A DNA stretch of 63,204 nt from Chlamydiota bacterium (GCA_013285585.1 JABDHH010000005.1:1-63204), one strand, 5' to 3'. Positions 25,017 through 32,423 are shown, counted from the first letter of the stretch. Program-made: numbers and translations. Notes: generated by a model from the letters alone, not told the origin.

Positions 25017-26338
25017 TCATTGTAATCGACGGACCTGCCGGGACAGGAAAATCTACTGTCGCACAGAAAGTCGCCCAGAAACTCGGCTTTACTTTTTTCG
25101 ATACGGGAGCCATGTACAGGTCTATCGCCTGGATGCTTTTGCAAGAAAAGGTAGACCCGGCCAATCGTGAAGAAGTTTGCCGTCTCCTTCCCCGGTTCAA
25201 ATACGAAATCAAAATCGATGAGAAATCGCAGCGGCGGTATTTCGTATCCGGAACCGATGTCACGGCAGCGATCCGCGAACCTACAATGTCATCCGCCGCT
25301 TCCAAAATTGCAACGATTCCCGAGCTGCGCGAAATGTTGGTGAAGATTCAAAGGAAATTCGGCCATCATTGCAATGCGGTTTTTGAGGGGCGCGACATGG
25401 GGACTGTTGTTTTTCCCGATGCCGACTTGAAGATTTTCCTTACGGCAAAGCCCGAAGTGAGGGCCCGGCGCCGCTTCGAGGAACTCCTCAAGAAATTTCC
25501 GGATATGAACCAAACCCTTGACTACGGTCAAATTTTAAAAGAGATCGAAGAGAGGGACCGAAATGATTCGACTCGCGCCATTTCTCCCCTGAAGCAAGCT
25601 CCCGATGCCCATCTTATCGATACCTCGGATATGAATGTGGACGACGTAGTCGATCAAATCCTCGGTTTGCTGCCTCAGCATAAGAGCTATTTCCGGAAAA
25701 AATGGCTCTACGGCTTCAGCTATTGGATCGCTCGGATTTTTTTTAAGGTGTGTTTCAGGTTAAAGATCTATGGCCTCGAGCATTTCCGCCCGGGCGCAGG
25801 GATCGTCGCGTCCAACCACGCATCCCTTTACGATCCGCCCGTTCTTTCGGTTTCTTGTCCTGAAGAGGTCCATTTTTTAGCGAAAGATTCTCTGTTTGAG
25901 ATTCCTCTTCTCGGCCGGTTGATCCGCGTCTTGAACGCACATCCTGTTTCTCGATCCGCTACCGACGCCTCTACATTCCGCGATCTGATCCGTTTGCTCC
26001 GCGATGGGAAAAAAGTGATTCTTTTTCCTGAAGGGACCCGTTCCAGCGACGGCGGACTGCGTCCGTTGGAAAGAGGACTTGCTTTTATCGTCTCAAAAGG
26101 GCGCTGCCCTATATTCCCCGCTTATATTCAAGGCACGTTTTCCGCATGGCCCTCTTCAAAAAAATTTCCAAGGCTTTTCGGAAAAATCTCCGTAGTGTTC
26201 GGAACTCCCATCGAGTGGAGCGATTTCGAAGGATTGGATAAACGAGAAGCAGAGAGGCAGCTCACTGAAAAGACAGCGCAATCGTTCAAAGAGCTAAAAG
26301 ATTGGCTTGAAAGAGGTGCTGAAGGAGTTCCGCCCTAA
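25013..26338 (+). CDS. Cytidylate kinase / 1-acyl-glycerol-3-phosphate acyltransferase fusion (Cmk-PlsC)
   Basis: A single uninterrupted 441-residue frame holds two enzymes that are separate neighbours in C. trachomatis (CT452 cmk, CT453 plsC). Residues 1-218 are cytidylate kinase with P-loop GPAGTGKST (7-15), GAMYRS and EGRDMGTVVFPDA. Residues about 225-441 are PlsC with the NHASLYDPP catalytic motif (near 268) and FPEGTRS (near 339). Cmk phosphorylates CMP/dCMP; PlsC acylates lysophosphatidate. With CdsA upstream, CTP supply and phosphatidic acid synthesis are encoded together. The stop TAA is also the left target duplication of repeat A3. Confidence 0.93.
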   Translation: MIIVIDGPAGTGKSTVAQKVAQKLGFTFFDTGAMYRSIAWMLLQEKVDPANREEVCRLLPRFKYEIKIDEKSQRRYFVSGTDVTAAIREPTMSSAASKIATIPELREMLVKIQRKFGHHCNAVFEGRDMGTVVFPDADLKIFLTAKPEVRARRRFEELLKKFPDMNQTLDYGQILKEIEERDRNDSTRAISPLKQAPDAHLIDTSDMNVDDVVDQILGLLPQHKSYFRKKWLYGFSYWIARIFFKVCFRLKIYGLEHFRPGAGIVASNHASLYDPPVLSVSCPEEVHFLAKDSLFEIPLLGRLIRVLNAHPVSRSATDASTFRDLIRLLRDGKKVILFPEGTRSSDGGLRPLERGLAFIVSKGRCPIFPAYIQGTFSAWPSSKKFPRLFGKISVVFGTPIEWSDFEGLDKREAERQLTEKTAQSFKELKDWLERGAEGVPP

Positions 26339-26498
26339 TACCAAATATCAGAAATAACGTTGGGTTTGGCTACGTCAGCTCTGCAACAAATTTTTCGTCT
26401 TCACTCGTGCCTTGCCATGCTGGCAATGGTCACTCGTTCCAGACAAAAAATTTGTGCAGCTTCCTTGCCAAACCCAACGTTATTTCTGATATTTGGTA
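26339..26498. repeat. Family A MITE-like palindrome, copy A3 (160 bp, TSD TAA = stop codon)
   Basis: A near-perfect copy starting TACCAAATATCAGAAATAAC. Flanking TAA at 26336-26338 is the stop codon of the cmk-plsC frame; the second TAA is 26499-26501. Core orientation matches A4 and A5. Confidence 0.95.
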
Positions 26499-26581
26499 TA
26501 ACTTTAGGTTCAGAATTTTCAACTGGACTTTGTCCATTTCAAGGTTGAAATAATTTTTAATAGCCCATAAGATCTCAGGCT

Positions 26582-27367
26582 ATGAAAAAGTTATACCCCG
26601 TAGGCTTAGTATGGATCGCTTTCATCCTATGCCGCTGCTTGATTGGGCATGCCAGCCCCCCGCTTGATCTTTACCAGATTGATGCTTCAACGAGAGGAAA
26701 AGACTTCGCCAAAATCTTGAGTACGGCGTTTACCTTAGCTACCTCTGCAGGAGAAGTCGTCATCCAAACCCAGGCAACCCCGCCGTTTCTTAGCGCTCCC
26801 GGCGTTCACAATGGGATCATCCCTTATGTACAAAATACCCCCATGTTTCCCTATGCTGGCCCAAATTCAACCCTTTTTATCTTCGCATATAATCCGAATG
26901 GATCGGTGGGCATATCGCAGAACACGCAATTTTTGGTAGTTGGAATCGAACAGATCGTCACTGTCGCTTATAGAAATACGATCAGCCCTCCTTTCCCTCT
27001 GACGCCACCATTTCAGTCCATCTATGCGGATAGAGTTTATCCTCTATATTTTATCAATCCAGTCGCGCGCGCAGCAGATATTCAAAATGTTGCGCAGCAA
27101 TTTCTTACTTCGCCCACTACTTTTAATGGCAACAGCGCTTCTCAACTATGGATCATAACGACATTGTCGGGGCCTTTTTACGTTCCCTTTACTACCCATG
27201 TAGCGCCAGGAGCTATCCCGAATGTAACAGCAATTTCCGTGCTTTCGAATGAGTTTCTGCAGATTACCTATAAACCATTATCATCTTTATTTCAATGGTC
27301 TGTAATTGTATCTGCAGAACAAGTCCAACAGATTGTTTTTTATCCGAATAATTATCCAAGGTCGTAG
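26582..27367 (+). CDS. Secreted protein of unknown function
   Basis: The 261-residue product starts with a clear signal peptide (MKKL, hydrophobic to about residue 24, HAS-P cleavage region). The mature part is rich in Pro, Thr, Gln and aromatic residues, with no Cys, coiled coil or repeat, and looks like a beta-rich soluble domain. I recognise no family. It lies alone between repeat A3 and the convergent thiamine pyrophosphokinase gene, with which its last 16 bp overlap. A host-directed or outer-membrane role is possible but unsupported. Confidence 0.7.
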   Translation: MKKLYPVGLVWIAFILCRCLIGHASPPLDLYQIDASTRGKDFAKILSTAFTLATSAGEVVIQTQATPPFLSAPGVHNGIIPYVQNTPMFPYAGPNSTLFIFAYNPNGSVGISQNTQFLVVGIEQIVTVAYRNTISPPFPLTPPFQSIYADRVYPLYFINPVARAADIQNVAQQFLTSPTTFNGNSASQLWIITTLSGPFYVPFTTHVAPGAIPNVTAISVLSNEFLQITYKPLSSLFQWSVIVSAEQVQQIVFYPNNYPRS

Positions 27368-27975
27368 ATCTGGCAGCAAAGAAGCAGTCCGTCCTGGACT
27401 TCAATCGTCACGCGAGGTTTCAGGCTCACATTTGAAATGCCGACAAAGTTTTGGTCGAGGGTTCCGTTTTTCAATTCCCACTTGAGTCCGGAGGTGGTGA
27501 TCCCTTTTGCCTGCCCATAAAGGGGGATGAGGGAAATGACTTGTCCGACCGGGCAGGTCAATTCGACTTTGCCGCAGATGGCGAAAGCAGTTTCTACTTC
27601 CGTTTCCATGCGCAATTTGCCGGGATTGCGCCCGAGGATGAGCGCATTGGTGAGACTGTGATCGATCCGTTTTCCCCAAGCTCCGAAAAGAGTAATCGTT
27701 TCAACGCCCCGTTTCCACTCTTCTTGGATGGCAACTTCAAGATCGGTTTCGTCTTTGTCCCGCGGCAGCCTAGTTTGAGGAATCTCGGAGTAGGCATCAA
27801 GAATTTCTTTCGGACAGGAATCGAAATCCCCAACGAGAACGTCCGGAGTGAGACTGGCTCTCTTGCAATAAATGAGGCCAGCGTCAACTGCGATAATCCG
27901 CTGGTTTCTTAGGATGGAAGGGAGGAGTTTCTCAAGGTCGTCGATCTGACCGTTCGCGATGATCGCAGTGTTCAT
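27352..27975 (-). CDS. Thiamine pyrophosphokinase
   Basis: The enzyme transfers pyrophosphate from ATP to thiamine. The 207-residue protein has the family motifs GDFDS (near residue 49) and PRDKDETDLEVA (near 71), plus GAWGKRIDHSLTN for the active site and a C-terminal thiamine-binding beta domain. Length is normal. The start lies 55 bp after the tRNA-Leu gene on the same strand. It overlaps the end of the convergent secreted-protein gene by 16 bp. Confidence 0.92.
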   Translation of the reverse strand: MNTAIIANGQIDDLEKLLPSILRNQRIIAVDAGLIYCKRASLTPDVLVGDFDSCPKEILDAYSEIPQTRLPRDKDETDLEVAIQEEWKRGVETITLFGAWGKRIDHSLTNALILGRNPGKLRMETEVETAFAICGKVELTCPVGQVISLIPLYGQAKGITTSGLKWELKNGTLDQNFVGISNVSLKPRVTIEVQDGLLLCCQIYDLG

Positions 27976-28030
27976 AAAAACCTGGCCAAATATACTCCTT
28001 CCAACTTTTCAAGTTGTTTGGAGCATTCCT

Positions 28031-28114
28031 TGCGGCCAAGATGACTCGAACATCCACCGAGTTGCCCCGACTAGAACCTGAATCTAGCGCGTCTGCCAAT
28101 TCCGCCATGGCCGC
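28031..28114 (-). tRNA. tRNA-Leu (anticodon CAG)
   Basis: On the minus strand the sequence folds as a type II tRNA. Acceptor GCGGCCA pairs with TGGCCGC. A D-arm with TTGGCAGACGCG is followed by the anticodon stem CTAGA/TCTAG around the loop TTCAGGT, giving anticodon CAG. A long variable arm and GTTCGAGTC in the T-arm follow. Length is 84 with discriminator A, as expected for leucine. CCA is not encoded. Confidence 0.95.
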
Positions 28115-28262
28115 GAATTGCGCCATGATTATAAGACATTTAGAAATTTACGTAAAGAACCGAAAAATCGATAGAACCTCAATTTACAGACAGTTCCTAA
28201 CGTATCTCGCTATACGGGAAAATTGAAAATAGATAGAATGATCGTTTAACAGGAGTGTTAAT

Positions 28263-28589
28263 ATGACAGAAAAAGGATCGATGAAGCATTTGACGGACGC
28301 GAATTTCAACGAAGAAGTCAAGCACGGGGTGACTTTGGTTGATTTCCATGCGAATTGGTGTGGTCCTTGCCGTATGCTGGCCCCTGTTTTGGATCAGGTC
28401 GCAAAGGAGATCAAAGGGAAAGCCGCTATCGGGAAAGTCGATATCGACGTCGAGCAAAAGACCGCGACTCGCTTCCAGATCACTTCAGTCCCCACAATGA
28501 TCCTGTTCAAGGACGGTAAAGAAGTAAACCGGCTAGTCGGACTGCGGAATGCCGAGGCGATCAAGGATTTTATTTTGTCCGCGAGTTGA
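28263..28589 (+). CDS. trxA: Thioredoxin
   Basis: The 108-residue protein has the active site WCGPC (about residues 38-42) and the cis-Pro segment SVPTMILF, as in standard cytoplasmic thioredoxin, a general disulfide reductant. AGGAG precedes ATG 28263; a second ATG follows at codon 8. It opens a conserved block that corresponds to CT539 onward in C. trachomatis. A DUF2905 gene follows after 12 bp. Confidence 0.96.
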   Translation: MTEKGSMKHLTDANFNEEVKHGVTLVDFHANWCGPCRMLAPVLDQVAKEIKGKAAIGKVDIDVEQKTATRFQITSVPTMILFKDGKEVNRLVGLRNAEAIKDFILSAS

Positions 28590-28601
28590 GCTAGGGGTAA
28601 A

Positions 28602-28817
28602 ATGGGCCGATTTCTCATCGTCACGGGATTTCTCATCGTCGTACTCGGGCTGATCATTCACTTTAAAGTGGCCATCCCCTGGCTGACCGGATGGATCGGA
28701 AAGTTACCCGGAGACCTCGCGATCAAGAAAGGGAATATGACCCTCTATCTTCCGGTGGCCACATCTGCGTTGCTCAGCATCATTCTTTCGCTCGTTTTTT
28801 CACTGTTCAAAAAATGA
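28602..28817 (+). CDS. DUF2905 family small membrane protein
   Basis: The 71-residue protein has two membrane segments with the central WIGKLPGDLAIKKGN, the hallmark of the DUF2905 family, whose role is unknown. AGGGG precedes the ATG. Probably cotranscribed with trxA. Its last 73 bp overlap the 3' end of trmL on the opposite strand. Confidence 0.85.
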   Translation: MGRFLIVTGFLIVVLGLIIHFKVAIPWLTGWIGKLPGDLAIKKGNMTLYLPVATSALLSIILSLVFSLFKK

Positions 28818-29248
28818 TTTTGTCTGAGCGCTTCGAATAAGACGATGCTCACGCTGCAAGCGATGTTCAGGCAACGTGTCTTGATGGACATAGGGATTTT
28901 AAAAAATCTATCGGGCCACCGCTCTCTAAAGGACGCAGGCAGCCCTTCCGTTTCCGATCCGAAGATCAGAACTGATTCGGGGGGATAGCAGGGTTCTGTG
29001 TAGGATTTCTCCGCTTTGCTCGAGAAAAAGAAGAAGATGAGGTGTTTTTCCAGATACAAATGCAAGTCGTCGATTTCTTCAACTTCCACCCCTTCCCAAT
29101 AGTCCAGCCCAGCTCGTTTCAGGCGCCGATTGTTCGTGCTGAAGCCGAGTGGACGGACGAGGACGAGACTCGATGCGGCAGCGGCGCATGTACGCACGAT
29201 ATTTCCCGTGTTTTGAGGTATTTGCGGTTGGTAGAGAATGACTTTCAC
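28745..29248 (-). CDS. trmL: tRNA (cytidine(34)-2'-O)-methyltransferase TrmL (SpoU family)
   Basis: The SPOUT methyltransferase of 167 residues shows IPQNTGNIVRTCAA at the N-terminus, FGSETEGLP (near residue 95), and R-x-LN-x-A-S-V at the SAM knot. Proteins of this size and motif set modify the wobble position of tRNA-Leu. It matches the spoU gene CT540 by position. The start lies 12 bp after the mip stop; the C-terminus overlaps DUF2905 antisense, so the last roughly 24 codons are constrained on both strands. Confidence 0.9.
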   Translation of the reverse strand: MKVILYQPQIPQNTGNIVRTCAAAASSLVLVRPLGFSTNNRRLKRAGLDYWEGVEVEEIDDLHLYLEKHLIFFFFSSKAEKSYTEPCYPPESVLIFGSETEGLPASFRERWPDRFFKIPMSIKTRCLNIACSVSIVLFEALRQNHFLNSEKTSERMMLSNADVATGR

Positions 29249-29260
29249 TGATGACAGACC

Positions 29261-29938
29261 CTAGCGTTTCAGAGGATGTACGTCATCCAGATTGCGGAAG
29301 ATCGGGAGGGAATCGGAATTGGATGCAGCGTGAGCGTCTGATGACGCGTCAGCCTCGAGAATTTCCACTTCGAAAATGAGAAGCGAGCTTTGCGGATCGA
29401 GATCGTTTTGTTTCTGGTGCGCGAGGTCAGGATGGATGTAGAGTTTGCGGATCTCTCCTTCCCTCATTCCGATGATTCCGAGCTTCAGACCGAGAATCGC
29501 TTCGTCAAGAGCAAGGATCTCATCCATGCATTCGGCATTGTCCGATTCGCTTTTCAGGCGGACCAGGGGCGAATTATAAGATAGGACCCGCTGGCCTTCC
29601 CCTTTTTTCAAAATTTCATACTGGAGCTTGCCTCCTTCCAAAACCATCACGCCTTCCCGCTTTTTATTGGCATCTAAAAAGGCGCTAGCTTCCTTCAATT
29701 TTTTTTCTTCCTGCAGTTTCATCAAAACTTTGACGCACGCGTCCTCAGTCATGGGAGAAGAGAGTCCCGCAGCTTCGTCTTGAAGCCCCTTGGCTATCGC
29801 AGAGATGTCGAGGGGAACATCGAGAGATTGGAGGTTTTTGCCGATCATATGTCCTAGAGCTTCGGACATTTTCGCTTGATCGGGGCTGGCGCTTGCAGCT
29901 GCCGCAATACAAAAGAAAAAACTACACAGGATGCGCAT
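29261..29938 (-). CDS. mip: Mip-like FKBP-type peptidyl-prolyl isomerase, exported
   Basis: From ATG 29938 the product is 225 residues: signal peptide (1-18), an FKBP_N-type helical dimerisation region (about 20-95) and an FKBP domain (about 105-200). The FKBP domain is poor: the usual FDSS and the Trp of the active pocket are not visible, although GLQY-like KLQYEILKKGEG and the terminal SSLLIFEVEIL strand are. Isomerase activity may therefore be reduced. C. trachomatis Mip (CT541) is the positional counterpart. The start overlaps the hisS stop by 17 bp; hisS-mip-trmL looks like one operon. Confidence 0.82.
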   Translation of the reverse strand: MRILCSFFFCIAAAASASPDQAKMSEALGHMIGKNLQSLDVPLDISAIAKGLQDEAAGLSSPMTEDACVKVLMKLQEEKKLKEASAFLDANKKREGVMVLEGGKLQYEILKKGEGQRVLSYNSPLVRLKSESDNAECMDEILALDEAILGLKLGIIGMREGEIRKLYIHPDLAHQKQNDLDPQSSLLIFEVEILEADASSDAHAASNSDSLPIFRNLDDVHPLKR

Positions 29939-31220
29939 GAGCTGACTCCTTCTGGAGAAATGTGAGCAATTCTTCAAAACGGACTTCCCGCGTCTCTCTT
30001 GTTACCATGGTTTTGAGCTGCATCGCTCCTTTGGCCATCTCGTCGCTTCCGATTACGGCGCAATAAGTCGCCTCGAGGCGAGCCGCGTTCTGGAGTGCGG
30101 TTTGGATTTTTTGAGAGCTCAATTCGATTCCGGCCGGGATGCCGTTATGACGGCATTTTGTGGCAAGCTGCAAGCACTGGACTCTAGCTTCGCTTCCAAG
30201 TGGAATCAGATAGATGCAAGGGTGTCCATTTTTTGGCATTTTGGCCCCTTGAGCCGCCATTACTTGCAAGACTCGTTCCAGTCCCGTCGCAAATCCGACC
30301 CCCGGCAAATCAGGCCCGTCGAATGAGCCGATCAATCCGTCGTACCGCCCTCCGGCGCCGATCGTGCTTTGAGCCCCGAGATTTTCCGAGATCACTTCGA
30401 AAACCGTCTTGTTGTAATAATCAAGCCCTCTGACGATTTTGGGATCGATTTGATAAGTAATTCCAAGGTTGTCCAAGATGCGGCATAATTGTTCGAAGTG
30501 CTCTTTCGCTGCATCCGAAAGATAATCCAAAATCGAAGGAGCTCTTTGCAGAATTTCTCGGTCTTTAGGGTCTTTGGAGTCGAGGATCCGGAGCGGATTC
30601 TTTTCGAAGCGCATCTGGCTGTCAGGAGAAAGATTGGGCAAATGAGGGCGGAGGAACTCCATCAGCGCCGTCCGGAATACTATGCGGGATGCGGGGTCGC
30701 CTACCGTATTGATATGGACTTTCAATCCCCGGATCCCAAGGCGGCGGTACACTTGGAGCAGAAGGTCGATCACTTCAGCATCTTGTTCCGGAGCTCCGAC
30801 ACCGATCGCCTCGACGCCGAACTGATGATGCTGCCGATAGCGGCCCGATTGGGGCCTTTCGTAGCGGAACATGGGTCCGATGTAAAAAAATTTATGAACC
30901 GGGCCGAGGTTAGCCATATGGTTTTCAACGAACGAACGCATCACGGAAGATGTCCCTTCCGGCCGCAAGCTGATCGAACGCCCCCCTTTGTCTTCGAAGG
31001 TGAACATCTCTTTCGAGACGATATCCGAGGTTTCTCCCACCCCCCGGTCGAACAGCTCGGAGCGCTCGTAAATGGGAGTCCTGATTTCGCCGTATCCGTA
31101 ATCGGCAGCGGTGTTGCGGATGATCCCTTCTACATACTGCCATAGAGCCGACTGGCGCCAAGCCTCATCGGTTCCATAAGGGAGGATATCGAACGTTCCT
31201 TTCGGAATTTGAAACTGCAT
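29922..31220 (-). CDS. hisS: Histidyl-tRNA synthetase
   Basis: This class II synthetase charges tRNA-His. The 432-residue protein shows MQFQIPKGTFDILP at the N-terminus, motif 2 FRYERPQSGRYRQHHQFG (near residue 112), the His-binding LVRGLDYYNKTVFE (near 256) and motif 3 GFATGLERV. Length is typical. In C. trachomatis aspS lies between mip and hisS; here mip follows hisS directly with overlapping codons. A hypothetical gene precedes it by 21 bp. Confidence 0.96.
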   Translation of the reverse strand: MQFQIPKGTFDILPYGTDEAWRQSALWQYVEGIIRNTAADYGYGEIRTPIYERSELFDRGVGETSDIVSKEMFTFEDKGGRSISLRPEGTSSVMRSFVENHMANLGPVHKFFYIGPMFRYERPQSGRYRQHHQFGVEAIGVGAPEQDAEVIDLLLQVYRRLGIRGLKVHINTVGDPASRIVFRTALMEFLRPHLPNLSPDSQMRFEKNPLRILDSKDPKDREILQRAPSILDYLSDAAKEHFEQLCRILDNLGITYQIDPKIVRGLDYYNKTVFEVISENLGAQSTIGAGGRYDGLIGSFDGPDLPGVGFATGLERVLQVMAAQGAKMPKNGHPCIYLIPLGSEARVQCLQLATKCRHNGIPAGIELSSQKIQTALQNAARLEATYCAVIGSDEMAKGAMQLKTMVTRETREVRFEELLTFLQKESAHAHPV

Positions 31221-31241
31221 AGATGGCAGTATACCGCGAGA

Positions 31242-31847
31242 TCAATCGCGATTCAAGATCTCTTCGATCATGCGGGTCCAGCGAGTCAGGAGGCTGGACG
31301 ATGGGTCGAGCTCATGTTGATGGTGGAGCGTTTGGATCAATTCCATGTAAGGGAAGGGAAGCCATTTTTGGCCAGCATATTCATCGAGATAGTAGCCAAA
31401 AGTATGCTCCTCGTTTTCCGGATAGCTTTCGATATCCTTGATCAATCTCTTCAATTGTTTGGTCCAGGGCATTTGAACAAGCTCGACGCTGTGCGAGAGC
31501 GTTTCTTGCCATAGATTGGAAAGTTGTTTGAGAAATTGGGCGTCCTGGCTTCGGTCTTCCCGCATCATTGTTTCGAAAGCGGCTTTGATCAGGGAAAGGT
31601 TCTCCCGCGCCGGTTCCTGAGTCGCGGCGCCCCCGCCTTTCCGGACCGATTGTTTGATGTAATCCAATGCTTTTTCAACAAACAGGAGAACGAAGGCGGC
31701 AAATCCTCGGTTATCGTCGGGAGGTTCTTTCGGCGGCCCTCCTCTGTTCCGTTTTTGATCTTCCCACCGGAGCCTCTCGATTTCCTCGACGCGGTAATAC
31801 GCCTCCAGCGGATCTGGCTCGGATCCGACTCCTCTTGAAGAACTCAT
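31242..31847 (-). CDS. Unrecognised 201-residue protein upstream of hisS
   Basis: The product begins with a charged, Pro-rich region (to about residue 46), then a moderately hydrophobic stretch (RGFAAFVLLFVEKAL) and a helical, acidic C-terminal part. No signal peptide, Cys or known motif is seen. The start is well supported by GAGGAG upstream of ATG. With 21 bp to hisS it is probably the first gene of the hisS-mip-trmL operon. Function unknown. Confidence 0.75.
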   Translation of the reverse strand: MSSSRGVGSEPDPLEAYYRVEEIERLRWEDQKRNRGGPPKEPPDDNRGFAAFVLLFVEKALDYIKQSVRKGGGAATQEPARENLSLIKAAFETMMREDRSQDAQFLKQLSNLWQETLSHSVELVQMPWTKQLKRLIKDIESYPENEEHTFGYYLDEYAGQKWLPFPYMELIQTLHHQHELDPSSSLLTRWTRMIEEILNRD

Positions 31848-31900
31848 CGATATCTCCTCTTAGAGCTTGGGCCTCTGATGAGAGACTGGCCACGAGCTTA

Positions 31901-32060
31901 TACCAAATATCAGAAATAACGTTGGGTTTGGCTACGTCAGCTCTGCAACAAATTTTTCGTCTTCACTCGTGCCTTGCCATGCTGGCAATGGTCACTCGTT
32001 CCAGACAAAAAATTTGTGCAGCTTCCTTGCCAAACCCAACGTTATTTCTGATATTTGGTA
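31901..32060. repeat. Family A MITE-like palindrome, copy A4 (160 bp, TSD TTA)
   Basis: Identical family ends and core to A3. TTA flanks both sides (31898-31900 and 32061-32063), the complement of the TAA seen at other copies. The right TTA is the stop codon of a small gene read leftward. Confidence 0.95.
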
Positions 32061-32183
32061 TTACATGTGTCTTAGATGCATGGCCATCTTATGCAGTTCT
32101 TTGCTCATTTTGTTGATTTTCTTCGCCATCATCGCTTTTTTTCGACGATGTTGTCTTTTCCACATCATCATTTTTCTTTTCAT
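32061..32183 (-). CDS. Tiny basic, methionine-rich protein (40 residues)
   Basis: The frame starts at ATG 32183 behind a strong AGGAGAAGG site. It encodes 40 residues with 10 Met, 15 Lys/Arg and 4 His, and only one acidic residue. Calculated charge is extreme, suggesting a nucleic-acid-binding or ribosome-associated peptide; histone-like proteins Hc1/Hc2 are basic but Ala/Lys-rich, so it is not one of them by composition. A promoter with a perfect TTGACA lies upstream. The stop TAA coincides with the target duplication of repeat A4. No family recognised. Confidence 0.65.
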   Translation of the reverse strand: MKRKMMMWKRQHRRKKAMMAKKINKMSKELHKMAMHLRHM

Positions 32184-32209
32184 ACCTTCTCCTCTTTATT
32201 TTGTTTTTG

Positions 32210-32240
32210 TTTGCGAGCGTGTTAAGTTAATAACTGACTT
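32210..32240 (-). promoter_or_regulatory. Candidate promoter of the small basic protein
   Basis: On the minus strand TTGACA is followed after 17 bp by TAACAC, about 30 bp before AGGAGAAGG. The -35 is perfect and the -10 is weak. Confidence 0.4.
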
Positions 32241-32318
32241 CTGTCAATCTTTAACATAATATAACGATGTTTATTTTAAAATGATAAAAATTTAAAACGG
32301 TTTTGAGTTAGTGGTTAG

Positions 32319-32335
32319 ACTGGACTTTGTCCAGT
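32319..32335. repeat. 17-bp minimal remnant of family D ends
   Basis: ACTGGACTTTGTCCAGT is exactly the two family D termini joined without an interior. TAG flanks it on both sides within the direct repeat TTAGACTG. It looks like an internally deleted element or an excision product. Confidence 0.6.
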
Positions 32336-32365
32336 TAGACTGCTGATATTCAATACGGGATGGCA

Positions 32366-32423
32366 GTTTTTGCTCAATTTTTGAGCAAAAACAATCAAAT
32401 CGTTCATTTTGAACGATTTGATT
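32366..32423. promoter_or_regulatory. Two perfect tandem hairpins upstream of uhpC
   Basis: GTTTTTGCTCAA/TTGAGCAAAAAC (12-bp stem, loop TTT; 32366-32392) is followed directly by AATCAAATCGTTCA/TGAACGATTTGATT (14-bp stem, loop TTT; 32393-32423). They end 76 bp before the uhpC ATG. They may be operators, a leader structure or terminators. Confidence 0.6.

Noticed and set aside
26360-26548. Short frames starting MGLATSALQQ in family A copies (also at 6148, 31900 and 43936)
   Set aside because: The same frame appears because the repeats are copies. It is interrupted or shifted between copies and has no ribosome site, so it is not a transposase or peptide gene.
31667-32116. 149-codon plus-strand frame over the gene before hisS and repeat A4
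   Set aside because: Fuses antisense of a supported gene with repeat sequence; no start signal.
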